Positions 42,803 to 51,008 of a stretch of DNA of 64,000 bases are shown here, in pieces (the stretch's first letter is position 1; the number at the start of each line of letters is the position of its first letter). Origin of the DNA: Streptomyces sp. NBC_01549 (lineage in GTDB: Bacteria; Actinomycetota; Actinomycetes; Streptomycetales; Streptomycetaceae); the NCBI RefSeq assembly GCF_026339955.1, contig NZ_JAPEPW010000001.1, positions 6,903,001 through 6,967,000 on the forward strand, written 5' to 3'. The position numbers were made by a program, and so were the translations under genes. Under the pieces are notes generated by a model. The model made no database searches, had not been told where the DNA came from, and worked only from the letters and a program-made list of their open reading frames with translations.

Positions 42803-44154
42803 ACACCGCAGCGACGGCAGGCGCGGCCGCGGACCCCCGCCCGGCCCGCCTGGGAGAGCCGCTTCCCCAGGATCTGCTGGACGAGGGTGAGCGCCTCACC
42901 GGCGAGCAGCTGAGGGAGCTTCAGCTCGACCGTCTGCGGGCGACGTTGTGGCACGCGTACGACAACGTGGAGCTGTACCGCAAGAAGTTCGACGAGGCCG
43001 GGGTCAAGCCCGACGACTGCCGCTCCCTGGCGGACCTGTCCCGGTTCCCCTTCACCACCAAGGCGGATCTGCGGGAGACCTACCCCTTCGGCATGTTCGC
43101 CGTCCCGATGGCGGACGTACGACGCATCCACGCCTCCAGCGGCACCACGGGCCGCCCCACGGTCGTCGGATACACCGAGAACGACCTCTCCATGTGGGCC
43201 GACATGATCGCCCGCTCGATCCGCGCGGCCGGCGGCCGCGCGGGCCACAAGGTGCACATCTCCTACGGATACGGCCTGTTCACCGGCGGCCTGGGCGCGC
43301 ACTACGGCGCCGAGCGCGCCGGCTGTACGGTGATCCCCGCCTCCGGCGGCATGACGGCCCGCCAGGTGCAGATCATCCAGGACTTCGAGCCCGAGATCAT
43401 CATGGTCACCCCGTCCTACATGCTCACCCTGCTCGACGAGTTCGAGAGGCAGGGCGTCGACCCGCGTACGACCTCCCTCCAGGTGGGCATCTTCGGGGCC
43501 GAGCCGTGGACGGAGGCGATGCGCCGGGAGATCGAGGAGCGCATGAACATCCACGCGGTCGACATCTACGGCCTGTCCGAGGTGATCGGCCCGGGCGTGG
43601 CGCAGGAGTGCGTCGAGACCAAGGACGGGCTGCATGTGTGGGAGGACCACTTCTACCCCGAGGTGGTCGATCCGTTCACGGGCGCCGTGCTGGCCGAGGG
43701 CGAGGAGGGCGAGGTGGTCTTCACCTCCCTCACCAAGGAGGCCCTGCCGATCATCCGCTACCGGACCCGCGACCTGTCCCGGCTGCTGCCCGGCACCGCC
43801 CGGCCCGCCTTCCGTCGTATCGAGAAGATCACCGGTCGCTCCGACGACATGATCATTCTGCGCGGTGTGAACGTCTTCCCCAGCCAGATCGAGGAGATCG
43901 TGCTGCGCACGCCCGGCGTCGCCCCGCACTTCCAGGTGCAGTTGACCCGGCGCGGCCGGATGGACCACATGACCGTCCGTGTCGAGGCGCGCCCCGGGGC
44001 CGGGAGCGAGCGGCGGGAGGCGGCCGCGAAGGAGATCGCCCAGGGTGTCAAGGACGGCGTGGGTGTCACCGTCGAGGTGACGATCGTCGACCCGGAGACA
44101 TTGGAGCGCTCGCTGGGCAAGCTCCGCCGGGTGAAGGATCTCCGTCAGCAGTGA
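42799..44154 (+). CDS. paaK: phenylacetate-CoA ligase PaaK
   Basis: AMP-forming ligase of 451 residues that activates phenylacetate to phenylacetyl-CoA. Motifs seen are the P-loop-like S-S-G-T-T-G-R-P-T, Y-G-Y-G-L-F-T-G-G, D-I-Y-G-L-S-E-V-I-G-P-G-V and the C-terminal G-R-S-D-D-M-I-I-L-R-G-V-N-V-F. Length matches the family. Overlaps paaI; convergent with the broken MarR gene. Confidence 0.95.
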   Translation: MNTAATAGAAADPRPARLGEPLPQDLLDEGERLTGEQLRELQLDRLRATLWHAYDNVELYRKKFDEAGVKPDDCRSLADLSRFPFTTKADLRETYPFGMFAVPMADVRRIHASSGTTGRPTVVGYTENDLSMWADMIARSIRAAGGRAGHKVHISYGYGLFTGGLGAHYGAERAGCTVIPASGGMTARQVQIIQDFEPEIIMVTPSYMLTLLDEFERQGVDPRTTSLQVGIFGAEPWTEAMRREIEERMNIHAVDIYGLSEVIGPGVAQECVETKDGLHVWEDHFYPEVVDPFTGAVLAEGEEGEVVFTSLTKEALPIIRYRTRDLSRLLPGTARPAFRRIEKITGRSDDMIILRGVNVFPSQIEEIVLRTPGVAPHFQVQLTRRGRMDHMTVRVEARPGAGSERREAAAKEIAQGVKDGVGVTVEVTIVDPETLERSLGKLRRVKDLRQQ

Positions 44155-44218
44155 CCGGCCGGTGACCGGCGCGACCTCGCCGTCGGCCGTGCGTCGGCCG
44201 CGGGGACTCCTCCCGGTT

Positions 44219-44670
44219 TCAGGGGATGTCGGACGCGGCCTTCCGCAAGCGGTCCAGCAGGGTGTCCAGTGCGGTCAGATCGGGCTCGCCGAAGTCACCG
44301 AACGCGGCCCACAGGTTCCGTGCGTGGACGACCGCGGCCCGGTCGAGGACTTCGCGGCCGGTGTCTGTGATGGCGGCGAAGGCGACTCGGCGGTCGGTGG
44401 GGCACGGGCGGCGCTCGACGTAGCCGGCCGTCTGAATCCGGTCGATCAGCCTGGTGATGCCGCTGGTGGTGAGCGCGATCTGGTCGGCCAGCGCGCTCAT
44501 GGTCAGTTGCCCTTCCGTCGAGCGGGCGAGACGGATGAGCACCTCGAACCAGACGTGCGGCAGCCCGACCTCCGCCTGCAGGGCCGCACCGAGCCGCTGT
44601 TCGAGCCTGCTGGACGCAGGCGGCCGAAGGTGGTGATCAGGCGGTCGTCGATCGGGTTCGGGGAAGACAT
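44219..44670 (-). pseudogene. MarR-family regulator with N-terminal frameshift
   Basis: The C-terminal frame (from about 44610 down) is a clear MarR regulator: L-E-Q-R-L-G-A-A-L-Q-A-E-V-G-L, then S-A-L-A-D-Q-I-A-L-T-T-S-G-I-T-R-L and D-R-R-V-A. The plausible start ATG 44670 encodes M-S-S-P-N-P-I-D-D-R-L-I-T-T-F-G-R-L in another frame that hits a stop at 44503. A one-base (or equivalent) change near 44620 would restore a normal 150-residue MarR. Either a pseudogene or a sequencing error; a GTG start at 44542 would give a shortened 107-residue protein. Confidence 0.6.
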
Positions 44671-44729
44671 GCGGTGATGGTAAGCCGAAATAGTTGCCGA
44701 GTCAGATATTGATCGCAACCGTGCCAATG

Positions 44730-45070
44730 TCCGACTTGGCCTACTCGTGGGCGAACGGCTGGCTGAAGACCCAGGGGGCCAGCACATCCTGACCGCTTCC
44801 GGGATCGCCGTCGCGGTCCGGCTGATGGCGGTGTGATCACGGCGATCAACTTCCTCGGCATCCGACTGCTGGCCCGCACGGGGCTGATCACCAGCGTCGG
44901 CGTGCTGATGTACGCCGGCGCGCCCCTGTCCTTCGGCGTCTTCCGCCGCCTCCCGGGCGTCGACCGCCCGTACCGGCTGCCCGGCGGCGGCTGGGTGTCC
45001 CCGTTGGCCTTCGTCATCGCCAACTTCCTGATCCTGTGGGCGGGGTGGACCACGGACTGGAAGCCGGGCA
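44730..45070 (+). pseudogene. amino acid permease (APC family) remnant
   Basis: A C-terminal stretch of an APC permease is readable: A-I-N-F-L-G-I-R-L-L-A-R-T-G, then F-G-V-F-R-R-L-P-G-V-D-R-P-Y-R-L-P-G-G and V-I-A-N-F-L-I-L-W-A-G-W. A short upstream piece in another frame (L-A-Y-S-W-A-N-G-W-L) may be an earlier loop. The N-terminal two thirds are missing, and the frame runs on into the antisense of the TetR gene without its own stop. Confidence 0.55.
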
Positions 45071-45075
45071 TCGAG

Positions 45076-45723
45076 TCAGTGCGCCGACAGGTCGGCCAGT
45101 TCGGCGGCGAACATCAGGGCGGGGTCGAAGCCCATCCCGGTGAAGTGGCCCGCGAGCTCCAGGGACAGAACTCCGTGCAGCCGGGTCCAGAAGGCCAGGG
45201 CCCGGCGCAGGGCCTCGGGCGGGGCGGGGTGGCCGTCCGCCCACGCCCTGTGCCCTCCGACATGAGTGTCGAACGGCGCCGCGGGGCCGCCGGGAGGCAG
45301 CGCGGCGCAGGCGTCGAGCAGGATCGTCATGATCTCGGAGGCGATCACGGTGATGTCGTCCGGCGCGTGGTAGCCCGGTACGGGTGTGCCGTAGACGAGG
45401 AAGTACCGCTGAGGGTCCTCCAGGGCCCACCCGCGCAGGGCGTGCGCCAGCGCGGCCGGGCCGGCACCGGATTCGGAGGCCGCGCGGAAGGTGTCGGCGA
45501 GGCTTCGGTACGCCTCCCTGACGAGATCGTTGATCAGCTCGTCGCGTCCGGCGCAGTACCGGTAGAGCGCGGGCCCGCTCATGCCCATCTGCCTGGCGAT
45601 CGCGTTGAGGGAGAGCGCGGAAGCCCCCGCCACGGCGATCTGCTCCCACGCCCGTTCCCTGATCTCCGCACGTACGTGGGCGCGGTAGCGCTCACGAGGG
45701 GTCCGCGCGCCTGTGTCGACCAT
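45076..45723 (-). CDS. TetR-family transcriptional regulator
   Basis: A 215-residue repressor. The N-terminal helix-turn-helix reads A-S-A-L-S-L-N-A-I-A-R-Q-M-G-M-S-G-P-A-L-Y-R-Y, followed by a WHG/TetR_C-type ligand domain. It is divergent from the zinc-type dehydrogenase gene, and two inverted copies of an operator-like sequence lie in the shared promoter region. It probably represses that gene and itself until an electrophile or quinone-like ligand binds. Confidence 0.9.
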   Translation of the reverse strand: MVDTGARTPRERYRAHVRAEIRERAWEQIAVAGASALSLNAIARQMGMSGPALYRYCAGRDELINDLVREAYRSLADTFRAASESGAGPAALAHALRGWALEDPQRYFLVYGTPVPGYHAPDDITVIASEIMTILLDACAALPPGGPAAPFDTHVGGHRAWADGHPAPPEALRRALAFWTRLHGVLSLELAGHFTGMGFDPALMFAAELADLSAH

Positions 45724-45770
45724 TGGCCTGCCACCTTTCGGCCTTCGCGAGGATGGAGCATCAAGATTTA

Positions 45771-45785
45771 GTTAGAAGCTATCAC
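45771..45785 (+). promoter_or_regulatory. TetR operator copy 1
   Basis: GTTAGAAGCTATCAC. The reverse complement of copy 2 at 45816-45830 matches it at 13 of 15 positions (GTTAGAAGYTATMAC), in inverted orientation 30 bases away. Confidence 0.6.
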
Positions 45786-45793
45786 GAAACTTC

Positions 45794-45823
45794 TTGACTC
45801 TCTCTGTCGCATCGAGTTATAAC
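45794..45823 (+). promoter_or_regulatory. putative promoter of the dehydrogenase gene
   Basis: TTGACT (45794-45799) and TATAAC (45818-45823) are spaced 18 bases, close to a standard -35/-10 pair. The -10 lies inside operator copy 2, so repressor binding would block polymerase. Confidence 0.5.
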
Positions 45824-45830
45824 TTCTAAC
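45816..45830 (-). promoter_or_regulatory. TetR operator copy 2
   Basis: Minus strand reads GTTAGAAGTTATAAC, and the plus strand contains the perfect palindrome AGTTATAACT. It covers the predicted -10 of the dehydrogenase promoter. Confidence 0.6.
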
Positions 45831-45875
45831 GAACGCAAGAGCGAGTAATCAACGCGGAGCGCAGTGGAGGTCGTC

Positions 45876-46907
45876 ATGAACGCCGAAGGACTCGTCGAGG
45901 TCGTACTGCCGGGCAAGGTGGAGCCGGAAGGGCTGGAGATCCGGCACGGAGCCGTGCCCGCCGCGGGGCCCGGAGAGGTCGTGATCCGGATGGAGGCGAC
46001 CGGGGTCTCCTTCGCGGAGCAGCAGATGCGCCGCGGCCGGTACTACGACCAGCCGGCGTTCCCGTTCGTGCCCGGCTACGACCTGGTCGGCACGGTTCTC
46101 ACGACCGGCGAGGGCGTCGAGCCCGGCCTGGCCGGGACCCGGGTGGCAGCGCTGGTCAAGGTCGGCGGCTGGGCCAGCCACGTGCTCGTCGAGGCGGCGG
46201 ACGTGGTGCCGGTGCCCGACGGGATCGGCGCGGCGGAGGCGGAGACCGTGGTGGTCAACGGCATCACGGCCTGGCAGATGTTGCACCGCAAGGCACGCAT
46301 CCGCGCGGGGCAGACCATTCTGGTCCACGGTGCCAACGGCGGCGTCGGCTCGGTTCTGGTCCAGCTCGCCCACGCCGCGGGCGTGAAGGTGATCGGCACG
46401 GCGTCCGCGCGCCACCACGACGCACTGCGGGAGCGGGGCGTCATCCCCGTCGACTACCGCACCGAGGACGTGGCCGCACGGGTCCGCGAGCTCGCCCCCG
46501 GCGGGGTGGACGCCGTCTTCGACCACGTCGGCGGCCGCAGCGCGGTCGACTCCTGGCACCTCCTCGCGCCCGGCGGCACGCTCGTCGCGTACGGCAGCGC
46601 CTCCACCCGGGACGACGAGGGCTCCAAGCAGTGGCCCGTGCTCAAGCTGCTCGGCCGGGTGTGGTTGTGGAACGCGCTGCCCAACCGCCGCCGCGCCTAC
46701 TTCTTCAACGTCTGGGCCGGGCGGGCCCTGGCCAAGAACCGGTTCCGGGCCCGGCTGCGCGCCGACCTCACCCAGGTCTTCGGAGCCCTCCAGCGCGGTG
46801 ACGTCACGGCCCAGATCGCCGCCCAACTGCCCCTCACCCGCGTCGGCGAAGCCCTGCGGCTGGCCGAGTCCGGCACCGTGGCCGGGAAGGTCGTACTGAA
46901 CCCCTAA
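45876..46907 (+). CDS. zinc-binding-dehydrogenase-like NADPH:quinone oxidoreductase
   Basis: A 343-residue MDR-superfamily oxidoreductase. It has the GroES-like N-terminal part (V-P-G-Y-D-L-V-G-T-V) and the nucleotide motif V-H-G-A-N-G-G-V-G-S-V-L. No structural zinc cysteine cluster is visible, which favours the quinone oxidoreductase/enoyl reductase branch. ATG 45876 has GGAGG five bases upstream; GTG 45864 lies inside that ribosome site region. It is divergent from the TetR regulator and presumably induced by its ligand. Confidence 0.87.
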   Translation: MNAEGLVEVVLPGKVEPEGLEIRHGAVPAAGPGEVVIRMEATGVSFAEQQMRRGRYYDQPAFPFVPGYDLVGTVLTTGEGVEPGLAGTRVAALVKVGGWASHVLVEAADVVPVPDGIGAAEAETVVVNGITAWQMLHRKARIRAGQTILVHGANGGVGSVLVQLAHAAGVKVIGTASARHHDALRERGVIPVDYRTEDVAARVRELAPGGVDAVFDHVGGRSAVDSWHLLAPGGTLVAYGSASTRDDEGSKQWPVLKLLGRVWLWNALPNRRRAYFFNVWAGRALAKNRFRARLRADLTQVFGALQRGDVTAQIAAQLPLTRVGEALRLAESGTVAGKVVLNP

Positions 46908-46960
46908 CACGTGGTTCTGGTGCCGCCGATCGCACGCCCTTTCCCCGCACGCCCTTCCCC

Positions 46961-46990
46961 TGCCTTCCCTTCGCCTGCCTTCCCTTCGCC
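46961..46990 (+). repeat. 15-bp tandem duplication
   Basis: TGCCTTCCCTTCGCC occurs twice head to tail in a pyrimidine-rich spacer before the SnoaL-like gene. No coding role. Confidence 0.6.
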
Positions 46991-47027
46991 TGTAGTCCCT
47001 CCATCACCCGAGACGCGAGGAACCGTC

Positions 47028-47615
47028 ATGACCGCCACCCGCACCATCCGCACCACCCCGAGGCGCCACCGGGCGCGACTGCTCGTCCCCGCGGCGATCG
47101 CCGCCCTCGCCTTCACCGCCACGACGGCCGCCGCGGACACCGCACCGGCAACCGCGGCCGAGCGGACCGTCGCGGCCCACGACCGCCGGGGAGCCGAGCA
47201 GACGCCGAAGGCGATGCTCGACGCGTGGCTGCGGCTCTGGAACGGCGATTTCGCCCAGGCCCCGGGCATCATCTCGCCCGGGTTCCGGGTCCACGCCGCC
47301 CTCCTCGACGGCGGTGACGGCAGTTCCATCCGGGGCGTCGACGGCCTGGTGGCCTGGATCGGCCAGACCCGCGCGGCATTCCCCGACCTGCGCTTCACTA
47401 TCGAGGTCCCCCCTCTGGTCGACGGCCGCTACGCATCCGTGCGCTGGACGGCCACCGGCACCTACGGCGGCGGCTTCCCCGGGGCCAAGGCCGAGCCCGG
47501 GACCGTGGTCACCTTCACCGGCACCGACACACTCCGCGCCCGGGACGGCAGGTTCGTGGAGTACTGGGTCAACACCGACACCCTGAGCTTGCTCACCCAG
47601 CTCCAGGCACTCTGA
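47028..47615 (+). CDS. secreted SnoaL-like / ester cyclase-fold protein
   Basis: A 195-residue protein with a signal peptide (R-T-I-R-T-T-P-R-R-H-R-A-R then A-A-I-A-A-L-A-F-T-A-T-T-A-A-A). The mature part has the SnoaL/NTF2-like fold: A-M-L-D-A-W-L-R-L-W-N-G-D and W-I-G-Q-T-R-A-A-F-P-D-L-R-F, ending F-V-E-Y-W-V-N-T-D. Such folds include polyketide cyclases and many binding proteins; export makes a tailoring role less obvious. ATG 47028 with GAGG upstream. Follows the dehydrogenase by 120 bases. Confidence 0.8.
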   Translation: MTATRTIRTTPRRHRARLLVPAAIAALAFTATTAAADTAPATAAERTVAAHDRRGAEQTPKAMLDAWLRLWNGDFAQAPGIISPGFRVHAALLDGGDGSSIRGVDGLVAWIGQTRAAFPDLRFTIEVPPLVDGRYASVRWTATGTYGGGFPGAKAEPGTVVTFTGTDTLRARDGRFVEYWVNTDTLSLLTQLQAL

Positions 47616-47886
47616 AGCACTGCCTCCCGGAGCAGGGCGGTCACGGGTGTGTCGTCGGCAGGGTCCGGTGCTTGACATGCCGTGGAGTGGAGCAATGACC
47701 GGTACGCCGTGCCGGGGCGCAGCAGGCTGGGCGTCTTGCCGAAACCGTGTGCCAGGAGTTCCGTGTGAACAGGCTGCATCAAACGAGCCGTCAGTCGTGC
47801 CGTCCGCTCGTGGGCCCACTCTCGGTGCACCCCCCTGCCTCGGCGACGTCCCCGCTCCCGCCCCTCGCACAGCGTCGCGGGACGCC

Positions 47887-49080
47887 ATGAGGTGGCGGGG
47901 TCGCGGCACGGAGGCGGGGAGCGCCGCGCCGGAGCCGGACAGCACGGGCCGCTCGCTGCCGGCACCGCCCGTGTGGATGCGCTGGCTACCGCTGTTGTAC
48001 GTCGCGGTCGTTCTGTTGATCGAGCCCATCACGCCCGTGCAGTGGCCGGTGAGCTTCCTGCTGATCGCGCTCCCGTTGGTGGCCGCCTTCGCCCATGGAC
48101 CCCTGATGGTCGTCGGTGTCACCGTCTTCGCCGTCGTGCTCGAGGGGGTTCTCGCCGGCACCCCGTGCTGTGCGGGACGTTCCGTCGGCTACCTGTTGTG
48201 GGACCGCCACTACGTGGCCGCCTACATCTGCACCGTCCTCGTCGGCACCCTGGGAACCATCCTGGCCGTCAGCCGGATGCGAAGGGAGCGCACGCTGGCC
48301 ACCGTGCGCTTCGTGGCCGAGATCGCCCAGCGCGTGCTGCTCAGGCCCGTTCCGCACCGCGTCGGTGACATCCTGGTGGAGAGCTTCTACCTCTCCGCCG
48401 ACGCGGAGGCACGTGTCGGCGGCGATCTCTACGAGGCGGTGCCCACGACGCACGGCCTCCGCCTCGTGATCGGCGACGTCCGAGGCAAGGGTCTGTTCGC
48501 CGTGGAGACCGCCGCCGCCCTGCTCGGTGCCTTCCGCGAAGCCGCCCACGACGAACCCGATCTCGCCGCCCTGGTGCGCCGGGTGGAGACCAGCGTGAGC
48601 CGCCGGGCCTCCTACTACCCCGGCAGCGACATGGCGGAGCGCTTCGTCACCGCGGTCTTCGTGGAAATCGTGACCCCCGCCCGCGTCGTGCGGATCGTCA
48701 ACTGCGGCCACCCGCCCCCTCTGCTCATCAGCGGCGCCGAAGTCACCGAACTGGAGACGCGCCAGTCCTCACCGCCCCTGAACCTCGGCGTGCTCGTCGG
48801 AGAGCCCTACCACTCCGACGAACATCCCTTCCGGCCGGGCCATCAGCTCCTGCTGTACACCGACGGCGTCACCGAGACACGCGACCGGGACGGCGTCTTC
48901 TACCCCCTCGTCGAGCGAGTCCGCTCCTGGGGCCTTCTCCCGCCCCGGGAACTCCTCGATCGTCTCCACCACGATCTGCTCGCCTACAGCGGCAACCGTC
49001 TCCACGACGACACAGCCGCCCTCGTCGCCTGCTACGTCCCCGACGAACCGCGGGCACCCACCGACCCGCACGCTCCCTGA
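47887..49080 (+). CDS. membrane-bound SpoIIE-type PP2C phosphatase
   Basis: A phosphatase of about 397 residues. Four or so N-terminal membrane helices (W-L-P-L-L-Y-V-A-V-V-L-L-I onward) are followed by a SpoIIE domain with E-A-R-V-G-G-D-L-Y, G-D-V-R-G-K-G-L-F, L-L-Y-T-D-G-V-T-E and L-H-D-D-T-A. Same architecture as the gene at 33942. ATG 47887 is the best start but the frame is open to 47647, so a longer N-terminus is possible. Ends ten bases from the convergent zinc-ribbon gene. Confidence 0.85.
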   Translation: MRWRGRGTEAGSAAPEPDSTGRSLPAPPVWMRWLPLLYVAVVLLIEPITPVQWPVSFLLIALPLVAAFAHGPLMVVGVTVFAVVLEGVLAGTPCCAGRSVGYLLWDRHYVAAYICTVLVGTLGTILAVSRMRRERTLATVRFVAEIAQRVLLRPVPHRVGDILVESFYLSADAEARVGGDLYEAVPTTHGLRLVIGDVRGKGLFAVETAAALLGAFREAAHDEPDLAALVRRVETSVSRRASYYPGSDMAERFVTAVFVEIVTPARVVRIVNCGHPPPLLISGAEVTELETRQSSPPLNLGVLVGEPYHSDEHPFRPGHQLLLYTDGVTETRDRDGVFYPLVERVRSWGLLPPRELLDRLHHDLLAYSGNRLHDDTAALVACYVPDEPRAPTDPHAP

Positions 49081-49090
49081 GCCGGAGCGA

Positions 49091-49351
49091 TCAGCGAGGA
49101 TCCGGGCGGCCGCCGGTGATGCGGCTCCACAGGGAGCGGGTGGCGCCGAAGCCGCTCTCGTGGACCCACACGTGGGTGCAGGACGGGCACTGAAGGTGGA
49201 GCAGGCTGCCGGTGTTGGAGAGCAGATAGCGCCAGTGGTCGGAGCAGGTACGCCGTTGCTCGCACGGTACGCATCCGCGACTGTCGTTGCAGTTCGGACA
49301 GCTCACCCAGGCGCGGCGCCCGCGGTCCGCCTGCGGGTCAAGCGGCAGCAC
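49091..49351 (-). CDS. small zinc-ribbon-like protein
   Basis: An 86-residue protein with paired cysteines in the order C-P-N-C, C-V-P-C, C (R-T-C-S-D-H-W) and C-P-S-C-T-H-V-W-V-H, which look like one or two zinc ribbons. The GTG start at 49351 overlaps the upstream DUF6400-like gene by 14 bases; a GTG at 49306, directly before the first Cys pair, is an alternative start. No enzymatic domain. Possibly a DNA/RNA-binding or protein-contact module. Confidence 0.6.
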   Translation of the reverse strand: MLPLDPQADRGRRAWVSCPNCNDSRGCVPCEQRRTCSDHWRYLLSNTGSLLHLQCPSCTHVWVHESGFGATRSLWSRITGGRPDPR

Positions 49352-49604
49352 GGCCGTCGCCCCGCGGGGGGAGCACCCCGGCCGCGACCAGGTCGTCGTA
49401 CAGGCGCTGCTGCTCCTCGTCGAGACCGGAGTACAGCAGGTCGTACGCGGCCTCCTCGCCGCGCATGACCTCGATCGGGTCCCAGTCGGAACCGAGGGCG
49501 GCCAGGACCTGGGCCTGTCGTTGCCCCTCTTGAGCGGTGAGGTCGACGGAGAAGTCGACCAGCGCGGGGGTGTCGTCGGGAGGCGGGGGGTTATGTGGGT
49601 CCAT
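49338..49604 (-). CDS. DUF6400-like small protein
   Basis: An 88-residue acidic cytoplasmic protein with V-D-F-S-V-D-L-T-A-Q-E-G-Q-R-Q-A-Q-V-L and D-W-D-P-I-E-V-M-R-G-E-E-A-A-Y, a pattern I associate with the actinobacterial DUF6400 family. No known function. ATG 49604 (M-D-P-H-N-P-P) preferred over an earlier start at 49661. Overlaps and probably couples to the zinc-ribbon gene. Confidence 0.6.
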   Translation of the reverse strand: MDPHNPPPPDDTPALVDFSVDLTAQEGQRQAQVLAALGSDWDPIEVMRGEEAAYDLLYSGLDEEQQRLYDDLVAAGVLPPRGDGRAAA

Positions 49605-49736
49605 GAAACAAAACTTAGGTATGCCTTCTTTGCCAGGGCAAGAGAGGGTGGCTGAAGTCACAGCAGGTCGGAGACCATTTCGACGGTCTCCGCCGGGTGG
49701 CCCGGGCCGGCTCGTCGCCCGCTGAGCCCGCGGCGG

Positions 49737-50441
49737 TCAGCTGGGCCTTTCGCCGGTCTCGCAGATGCGGCGGGCGATCTCGCGCAGTTTGATGTTGTGG
49801 TCCTGGGACGCCTTCTTGAGCAACTGGAAAGCGGAGTCCTCGGTCAGCTCGTAGCGCTCCATGAGGATGCCCATGGCCTCGCCGATCTCGTGACGGGTCT
49901 CCAGGGCGTCGCCGAGCTGCTGATGCGTACGGGCCGCGGAGAAGGCCACCGCGGCGTGCGAGGCGAGGATCCAGCCGGCACGCTGAGCGGCCTCGTCGAA
50001 GGTGTGCGGCCGGCGGGAGTAGAGGTTGAGGGCGCCGAGCTCGTCGTCCTCGGTGAAGAGGAGGAAGCCCATCACGCTTCCCATGCCCAGCTTCCTCAGC
50101 TCGGGGGCGAAGCGGGACCAGCGCTCATGCGGCTGGTTCAGGTCCTCGATGGTGTAGATCTGCTGACGGTCGGCCACGGCGTCGAAGCACGGGCCTTCCC
50201 GCAGATCCTGCTGGATCCGGTCCGCGCGGCGCACCACGTCGCTCGTGGCCGCCAGGGGATGCACCTCACCCCGCCGCACGGTGAGGATGCCGGCGTCGTC
50301 GCATCCGTTGATGAGAACCGCCGCATGCTGCACAACGCGGTCCAAGGTGTCCTGGACCGAGTCCTGGGCCAGCAGATCCCGCGCCATTTCCGCCAGGGCG
50401 ACGGCGAACTGCTCCCAGACCTCGCCGGGCTCGTGCGACAT
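49737..50441 (-). CDS. GAF-ANTAR domain RNA-binding regulator
   Basis: A 234-residue protein with an N-terminal GAF sensor (about 20-165; I-N-G-C-D-D-A-G-I-L-T-V and G-A-L-N-L-Y-S-R-R) and a C-terminal ANTAR domain (I-G-E-A-M-G-I-L-M-E-R-Y ... A-F-Q-L-L-K-K-A-S-Q). ANTAR proteins bind paired RNA hairpins and prevent transcription termination. Monocistronic. Targets not identifiable here. Confidence 0.88.
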   Translation of the reverse strand: MSHEPGEVWEQFAVALAEMARDLLAQDSVQDTLDRVVQHAAVLINGCDDAGILTVRRGEVHPLAATSDVVRRADRIQQDLREGPCFDAVADRQQIYTIEDLNQPHERWSRFAPELRKLGMGSVMGFLLFTEDDELGALNLYSRRPHTFDEAAQRAGWILASHAAVAFSAARTHQQLGDALETRHEIGEAMGILMERYELTEDSAFQLLKKASQDHNIKLREIARRICETGERPS

Positions 50442-50695
50442 GTGCCACCTGCTTGTCCGTCGAAGCGCCGCCGCCGCTCATCCGCGGTCCCATCTTCCCA
50501 CTCGGGCGTCCCCGCCGCGCCGGACGGGCAGGGGGCGCCGTACCCGTACACGGCTGTCCGCGTCGTCCTCGCTCAAACGGTGCCGTTTCCGCGAAACCGG
50601 CTGTTTCACAGGTGCGATCAAGGGTGACCCGAAGGAGGACCGAAGTCCCACGAACAACAGATCGCGCGACACCATCGCGCTCTCAGGAGGCCCCC

Positions 50696-50956
50696 ATGAA
50701 CGACTGGCGAGAGTCCGCGGCCTGCCGGACCGTCGATCCCGATCTGTTCTTCCCCATCGGTAGCACCGGCCCCGCGCTGCCTCAGGTCGAAGAGGCGAAG
50801 GCCGTCTGCCGACGCTGCCCCGTCCGTGAGGAATGCCTTCGCTGGGCGCTCGACACGGGACAGACCATCGGCGTCTGGGGCGGTACGAGTGAGACCGAAC
50901 GACGCGCGCTGAGGCGGCGCACGGTCGCCCGCAGGTCCCGGGACTCCGGCGCGTAG
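50696..50956 (+). CDS. WhiB-like Fe-S regulatory protein
   Basis: An 86-residue Wbl protein. The four cluster cysteines are C10, C38, C41 and C47 (A-A-C-R, C-R-R-C-P-V-R-E-E-C), followed by the G-V-W-G-G turn and a basic tail R-R-R-T-V-A-R-R-S-R. It would carry a redox- or NO-sensitive 4Fe-4S cluster and act with sigma HrdB/SigA. ATG 50696 has AGGAGG upstream. The HATPase gene follows by 52 bases. Confidence 0.9.
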   Translation: MNDWRESAACRTVDPDLFFPIGSTGPALPQVEEAKAVCRRCPVREECLRWALDTGQTIGVWGGTSETERRALRRRTVARRSRDSGA

Positions 50957-51008
50957 GCACGCGGTCACGAAGAGGAAGTCATCCCGCCGACGAGACCGGG
51001 GAGGCGCG

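Noticed and set aside
44833..45771. 312-residue plus-strand frame as a full gene
   Set aside because: Only the first 80 residues match a permease; the rest is antisense to the TetR gene.
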